A stretch of DNA of 7,687 nt from Nanobdellota archaeon (GTDB taxonomy: Archaea > Nanobdellota > Nanobdellia > Pacearchaeales > GW2011-AR1): assembly GCA_018829425.1 (NCBI GenBank), contig JAHJUA010000114.1, forward strand, positions 1 through 7,687. The letters are read 5' to 3'. The notes under the pieces were generated by a model, which was not told the DNA's origin, made no database searches, and saw only the letters and a program-made list of their open reading frames with translations. A program made the position numbers and the translations under genes. Shown here in pieces: positions 5,347-7,687 of the stretch. Position 1 is the first letter of the stretch; the number at the start of each line of letters is the position of its first letter.

Positions 5347-6792
5347 TCAAGTCTTAACAAATTTTCTCATCGCAGGGTGCATGTCCATCGCGTGCTGTTG
5401 AGCAATATTCTGATAGAACTGGAACATAATCATAATTACAAGAAGCATAGCCGTTCCCGAAACAAGCGCCCCAATCAAATTAGTTAACGCTGCAAGAAGT
5501 CCTATTGCCAGACCACCCATGACTGTCAGAGGCATAACATATCTATCGAGAACGCTTTCAAGAATTCTTTCATCTTGCCTGAATCCTGAAATTTGTAACC
5601 CTGAAGCCATTATCTTTTTTGCTTGACTCTTTGAATCCATTCCCGAAGTTTTCACCCAAAAGAAAGCGAACAGCGCGGAGAATACCATGAAGAACAGGGC
5701 GTGAATGACTCCTTGAACCAAGAACACAGGAAGGAATCCCCCTCTTATGAAGAGTTCAACAAGATTCGTAGACCCTATCCAAAATGCCAATCCTCCAACG
5801 GGTTGTCCATTCACGAAACTTCCAAGGAATGTAAAGTGCGAAGCAAACGCCGCCTTACCAACACATTGGTCAGCAAGACCTTGGATACATGGTGCCGCAG
5901 CGTTGTCAATAATTCCTCCGAAAAGTTGGATGTTCGCAACTATTGCAGCGACAAGAATAACTGGAATAACCGAGGCGTAAAAGAATGACAATGGCCACTT
6001 AACTCCGTAACCCCTTATTCTTCCAAACGACAATGGGATTTCAACTTTAAGTGATTGCGCCCAAACAACAGCCATGAAGATGACGAAGGTCGAAACTATT
6101 GCGGCTGCGGCGGAAAGCAATTCAATAGGATACTGATTTATCAAAGACTGAATAAGAGAAAGAACTTTTCCCGCACAAGGAATTCCCTTGAAATCCATGA
6201 GGCAGTTCCTCCCTTGCTGGTCAATGAACTGGAATGCCGCGGTTATAATCTGTCTGGAAACTCCTGCGGCAATGAACAGGCTTACTCCAGAACCGAAACC
6301 CCATTTTGTAGTGAGCTCATCCATATAGAAAATAACAAGTCCTCCTATCATCAATTGGAATATAAGAAGCCATGTGAAACCAGGCGCGGCTTGAAGACCT
6401 CCCATAAGAACATAGACTAGCGATTCAAATATTATGAAGAAGAATACAAGAAGCTTCTGCACACCTTGAAAGAATCTTTTTCCTTCTTCGGTATTTGTAT
6501 CAATATTTATTATTCCAGAGCCTGTAAGAAGCTGGAGAATAATAGAGGCCATAACTATTGGCCCAATACCGAGAGATATAAGGCTTCCAAAATCGGCAGC
6601 AAGAATGACTGAAAGAAATTCGAATTGCGCAAGAGCGTTTACACTTATTCCGAAGAGAGGTATATTCGAGAGCACGAAGAACGCCAGAAGTGCTATGAGG
6701 GTCCACTTAGCCTTCACATTAAAGCCAAGCTTTTTCTCTTCCGGTTTTCTTATCTCCGGAATGTAATTAAATATATCTTTTATTCCAGCCAT
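5347..6792 (-). CDS. secY: Protein translocase subunit SecY (Sec61 alpha)
   Basis: This is the pore-forming subunit of the SecYEbeta channel, which exports and inserts proteins at the cytoplasmic membrane. Ten transmembrane helices are recognisable in 481 residues. The TM2a plug/lateral-gate region is FEFLSVILAADFGS (57-70), and MDELTTKWGFGSGVSLFIAAGVS (split around 157-179) is a strong archaeal SecY block. Cytoplasmic loop 6/7 carries VEIPLSFGRIRG (250-261), and loop 8/9 carries FWVKTSGMDSKSQAKK (378-393) and GFRQDERI, the ribosome-contact loops. The end is MHPAMRKFVKT. The protein is longer than typical archaeal SecY because external loops 5/6 and 7/8 are extended. These loops hold the protein's only four cysteines, C197/C206 and C302/C310. 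It follows uL15 by 16 nt with a GAGTGAT Shine-Dalgarno sequence, so it is cotranscribed with the ribosomal genes. Partners SecE and Sec61 beta are not in view. Confidence 0.97.
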   Translation of the reverse strand: MAGIKDIFNYIPEIRKPEEKKLGFNVKAKWTLIALLAFFVLSNIPLFGISVNALAQFEFLSVILAADFGSLISLGIGPIVMASIILQLLTGSGIINIDTNTEEGKRFFQGVQKLLVFFFIIFESLVYVLMGGLQAAPGFTWLLIFQLMIGGLVIFYMDELTTKWGFGSGVSLFIAAGVSRQIITAAFQFIDQQGRNCLMDFKGIPCAGKVLSLIQSLINQYPIELLSAAAAIVSTFVIFMAVVWAQSLKVEIPLSFGRIRGYGVKWPLSFFYASVIPVILVAAIVANIQLFGGIIDNAAAPCIQGLADQCVGKAAFASHFTFLGSFVNGQPVGGLAFWIGSTNLVELFIRGGFLPVFLVQGVIHALFFMVFSALFAFFWVKTSGMDSKSQAKKIMASGLQISGFRQDERILESVLDRYVMPLTVMGGLAIGLLAALTNLIGALVSGTAMLLVIMIMFQFYQNIAQQHAMDMHPAMRKFVKT

Positions 6793-6799
6793 TCTTTAT

Positions 6800-6806
6800 A
6801 TCACTC
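6800..6806 (-). promoter_or_regulatory. Shine-Dalgarno site for secY
   Basis: GAGTGAT lies 7 nt before the secY ATG in the 16-nt gap after the uL15 stop codon. It pairs with the GGTGAT part of the extended anti-Shine-Dalgarno complement. It supports translation from the ATG at 6792 on a polycistronic mRNA. Confidence 0.5.
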
Positions 6807-6808
6807 TT

Positions 6809-7321
6809 TTAGGATTTCCCCTTAATACCCTTTTCCTTTTTAGGAGTTCTAGCCACCTTGATCTCTCCGCCAGCTTTCTTCACTTTTTCGATTGCAGATT
6901 TTGATGCCGAGCGCGCGGTTATAACAAGCTTGTTCTTAACTTTGTAATTTTTTAATCCCACTTCACCAGCAAGAATTTTATATGACTTAAGTTCAACATT
7001 CCACGTGCCTGCCGGCGTTCGAGGCGTTTTCTTCCCATATTTTTCAATATTTGTTTCAATTTCGCTAAGGTTTATTCTTTTCTCCTTTTCCTTATGAACC
7101 TTTTTGCTTGTTATTCCTTGTTTTCCAAAATAACCATGCCCATAAAGTTTTGTGATAAGCGTTTTCTTTTGATCTGCTCTCTTCCCTGTTCCTGCCATTC
7201 CAGAACCCCCATGATGCCCAGATTTTTTATGTTTCTTTCTCGCACCCCAGCCATGTGTTCCCATACTTTTACCTCGCATATTAATCGATTTCTTTTTCTT
7301 CTTTGTTTTTTTAAGCGGCAT
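6809..7321 (-). CDS. rpl15: Ribosomal protein uL15 (archaeal L15)
   Basis: A large-subunit ribosomal protein that threads a basic N-terminal extension into 23S rRNA. The first 55 residues are the archaeal/eukaryotic-type rRNA-binding tail, with a Lys run (4-11), then MRGKSMGTHGWGARKKHKKS (15-34) and GGSGMAGTGKRADQKKT (38-54). A GKQGIT segment (66-71) corresponds to the archaeal GKHGF region. The globular domain (about 80-155) ends with VITARSASKSAIEKVKKAGG, the conserved C-terminal helix that contacts rRNA. At 170 residues it is longer than many archaeal homologues, owing partly to a Lys-rich C-terminal tail (157-170). It lies in the usual spc-operon order uL30-uL15-SecY. Its ATG overlaps the uL30 stop by 1 nt (TAATG) and is preceded by a strong GAGGAGG, so translational coupling is expected. 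Confidence 0.95.
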   Translation of the reverse strand: MPLKKTKKKKKSINMRGKSMGTHGWGARKKHKKSGHHGGSGMAGTGKRADQKKTLITKLYGHGYFGKQGITSKKVHKEKEKRINLSEIETNIEKYGKKTPRTPAGTWNVELKSYKILAGEVGLKNYKVKNKLVITARSASKSAIEKVKKAGGEIKVARTPKKEKGIKGKS

Positions 7322-7687
7322 TATAACATCCTCCTCAAAAGTTCATTTATTTTATCTTTATTATTTCCCAAAACTCCTTTCCCTTTTCCAAAATGAAACT
7401 TGCTGTCAATTCCTTTTCTTGGAGGATGAAGTCTGAAGAACGGCTTCAAGTTAAGTTCATCATATTTTTTTCCTTTCTCAATTTCTTCCGCGGCTTTTTT
7501 AACATCTACCTTTTTACTTTTGTCAATTGGCTGTCCACGCTTTTCAATAAGTTCTTCCAAATCTTTTTTGCCAAGTTCTCCGAACGCGATGAAATTCAAA
7601 ACCTTTTTTATCATTCCAGCTTTCTTTGTAGCATCTGCAGGACTCAAGACTATGCACGAATATTTTCTCATCAATCCGAGCCTGTCA
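7321..7687 (-). CDS. rpl30: Ribosomal protein uL30, N-terminus off the right edge
   Basis: A large-subunit ribosomal protein of the archaeal uL30 (L30/L7e) type. The C-terminal signature is unmistakable: LKPFFRLHPPRKG followed by a Gly-rich GKGKGVLGNNKDKINELLRRML, matching the archaeal FRLHPPRgG...LGyr..kIneLl.RM pattern. Earlier, GMIKKVLNFIAFGEL corresponds to the conserved GML-KVkdyv-WGe block, with EELIEKRGQP after it. The open frame continues without a stop to the window edge. The residues before the first in-window start codons (TTG 7674, ATG 7671), DRLGLMRKYSCIVL, match the internal conserved segment TLk-LrLhr-NhC. The true start therefore lies outside, and roughly 20 residues are missing; 121 residues are visible. 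It is upstream of, and overlaps by 1 nt, the uL15 gene in the spc operon. Confidence 0.92.
   Translation of the reverse strand, partial: DRLGLMRKYSCIVLSPADATKKAGMIKKVLNFIAFGELGKKDLEELIEKRGQPIDKSKKVDVKKAAEEIEKGKKYDELNLKPFFRLHPPRKGIDSKFHFGKGKGVLGNNKDKINELLRRML
7330..7336 (-). promoter_or_regulatory. Shine-Dalgarno site for uL15
   Basis: GAGGAGG, inside the last codons of uL30, ends 8 nt before the uL15 ATG at 7321. It is the strongest Shine-Dalgarno match in the window and goes with the TAATG stop/start overlap, so uL15 is translated from an internal site of a polycistronic mRNA. Confidence 0.7.

Noticed and set aside
6055..6420. 121-codon open frame on the plus strand
   Set aside because: It is wholly antisense to secY, a certain gene. 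Its product is low-complexity, charged and unlike any family, with no TATA box at the expected distance.
7094..7396. 100-codon open frame on the plus strand
   Set aside because: It is the mirror of Lys-rich uL15/uL30 codons, which read as Phe/Leu/Ser-rich on the other strand. No promoter or ribosome site is visible.
1..7687. Mobile element, CRISPR array, toxin-antitoxin or defence system
   Set aside because: No transposase, long inverted or direct repeats, spacer-repeat pattern or defence-gene motifs were visible on either strand; the window is mostly housekeeping genes.

Overview
The window looks like a piece of a compact, AT-rich archaeal chromosome, most likely from a DPANN lineage (Woesearchaeota/Pacearchaeota-like). 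The archaeal signs are archaeal-type uL30, uL15 and SecY, a prefoldin alpha subunit, an archaeal EMC3/DUF106 insertase homologue, an STT3 oligosaccharyltransferase with its dolichyl-phosphate GlcNAc-1-phosphate transferase-type partner, and TATA-type promoters. The DPANN placement is an inference from the STT3 and GPT signature motifs and from the compactness; no rRNA is present to confirm it. Genes fill nearly everything. The largest gap is about 90 nt and no stretch over 300 nt lacks a gene.

Layout, read from the right in the minus-strand direction. First comes the tail of the spc ribosomal-protein operon: uL30 (its N-terminus lies off the right edge), then uL15 (TAATG overlap), then secY. 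After a new TATA box come an EMC3/YidC-like membrane insertase and the prefoldin alpha subunit. After another TATA box comes a 127-residue protein I do not recognise. A single plus-strand gene follows, an eIF2B/ribose-1,5-bisphosphate-isomerase-family protein, which converges on the unknown gene with 2 nt between stop codons. Left of it, again on the minus strand, are a SpoIIM/DUF95-type membrane protein, a GlcNAc-1-phosphate transferase (GPT) and the first 342 residues of STT3, whose C-terminus lies off the left edge. The STT3 frame was translated by hand because it has no stop codon inside the window.

Functionally, the right half makes the ribosome exit/translocation machinery and a chaperone for nascent proteins (uL15, SecY, EMC3-like insertase, prefoldin). 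The left half holds the first (GPT) and last (STT3) enzymes of archaeal N-glycosylation. Together they would insert, translocate, fold and glycosylate envelope proteins.

The most striking regulatory pattern is a TTTAAA (or TTTATA) box 21 to 23 nt before the ATG of six genes. Its spacing is nearly constant and predicts leaderless mRNAs. Genes inside operons (uL15, secY, prefoldin) instead carry Shine-Dalgarno sequences. The second pattern is that every cysteine in SecY and in the SpoIIM-like protein sits in a predicted external loop, in closely spaced pairs. I see no mobile elements, CRISPR arrays, tRNA or rRNA genes, and no clear novel multi-gene system.
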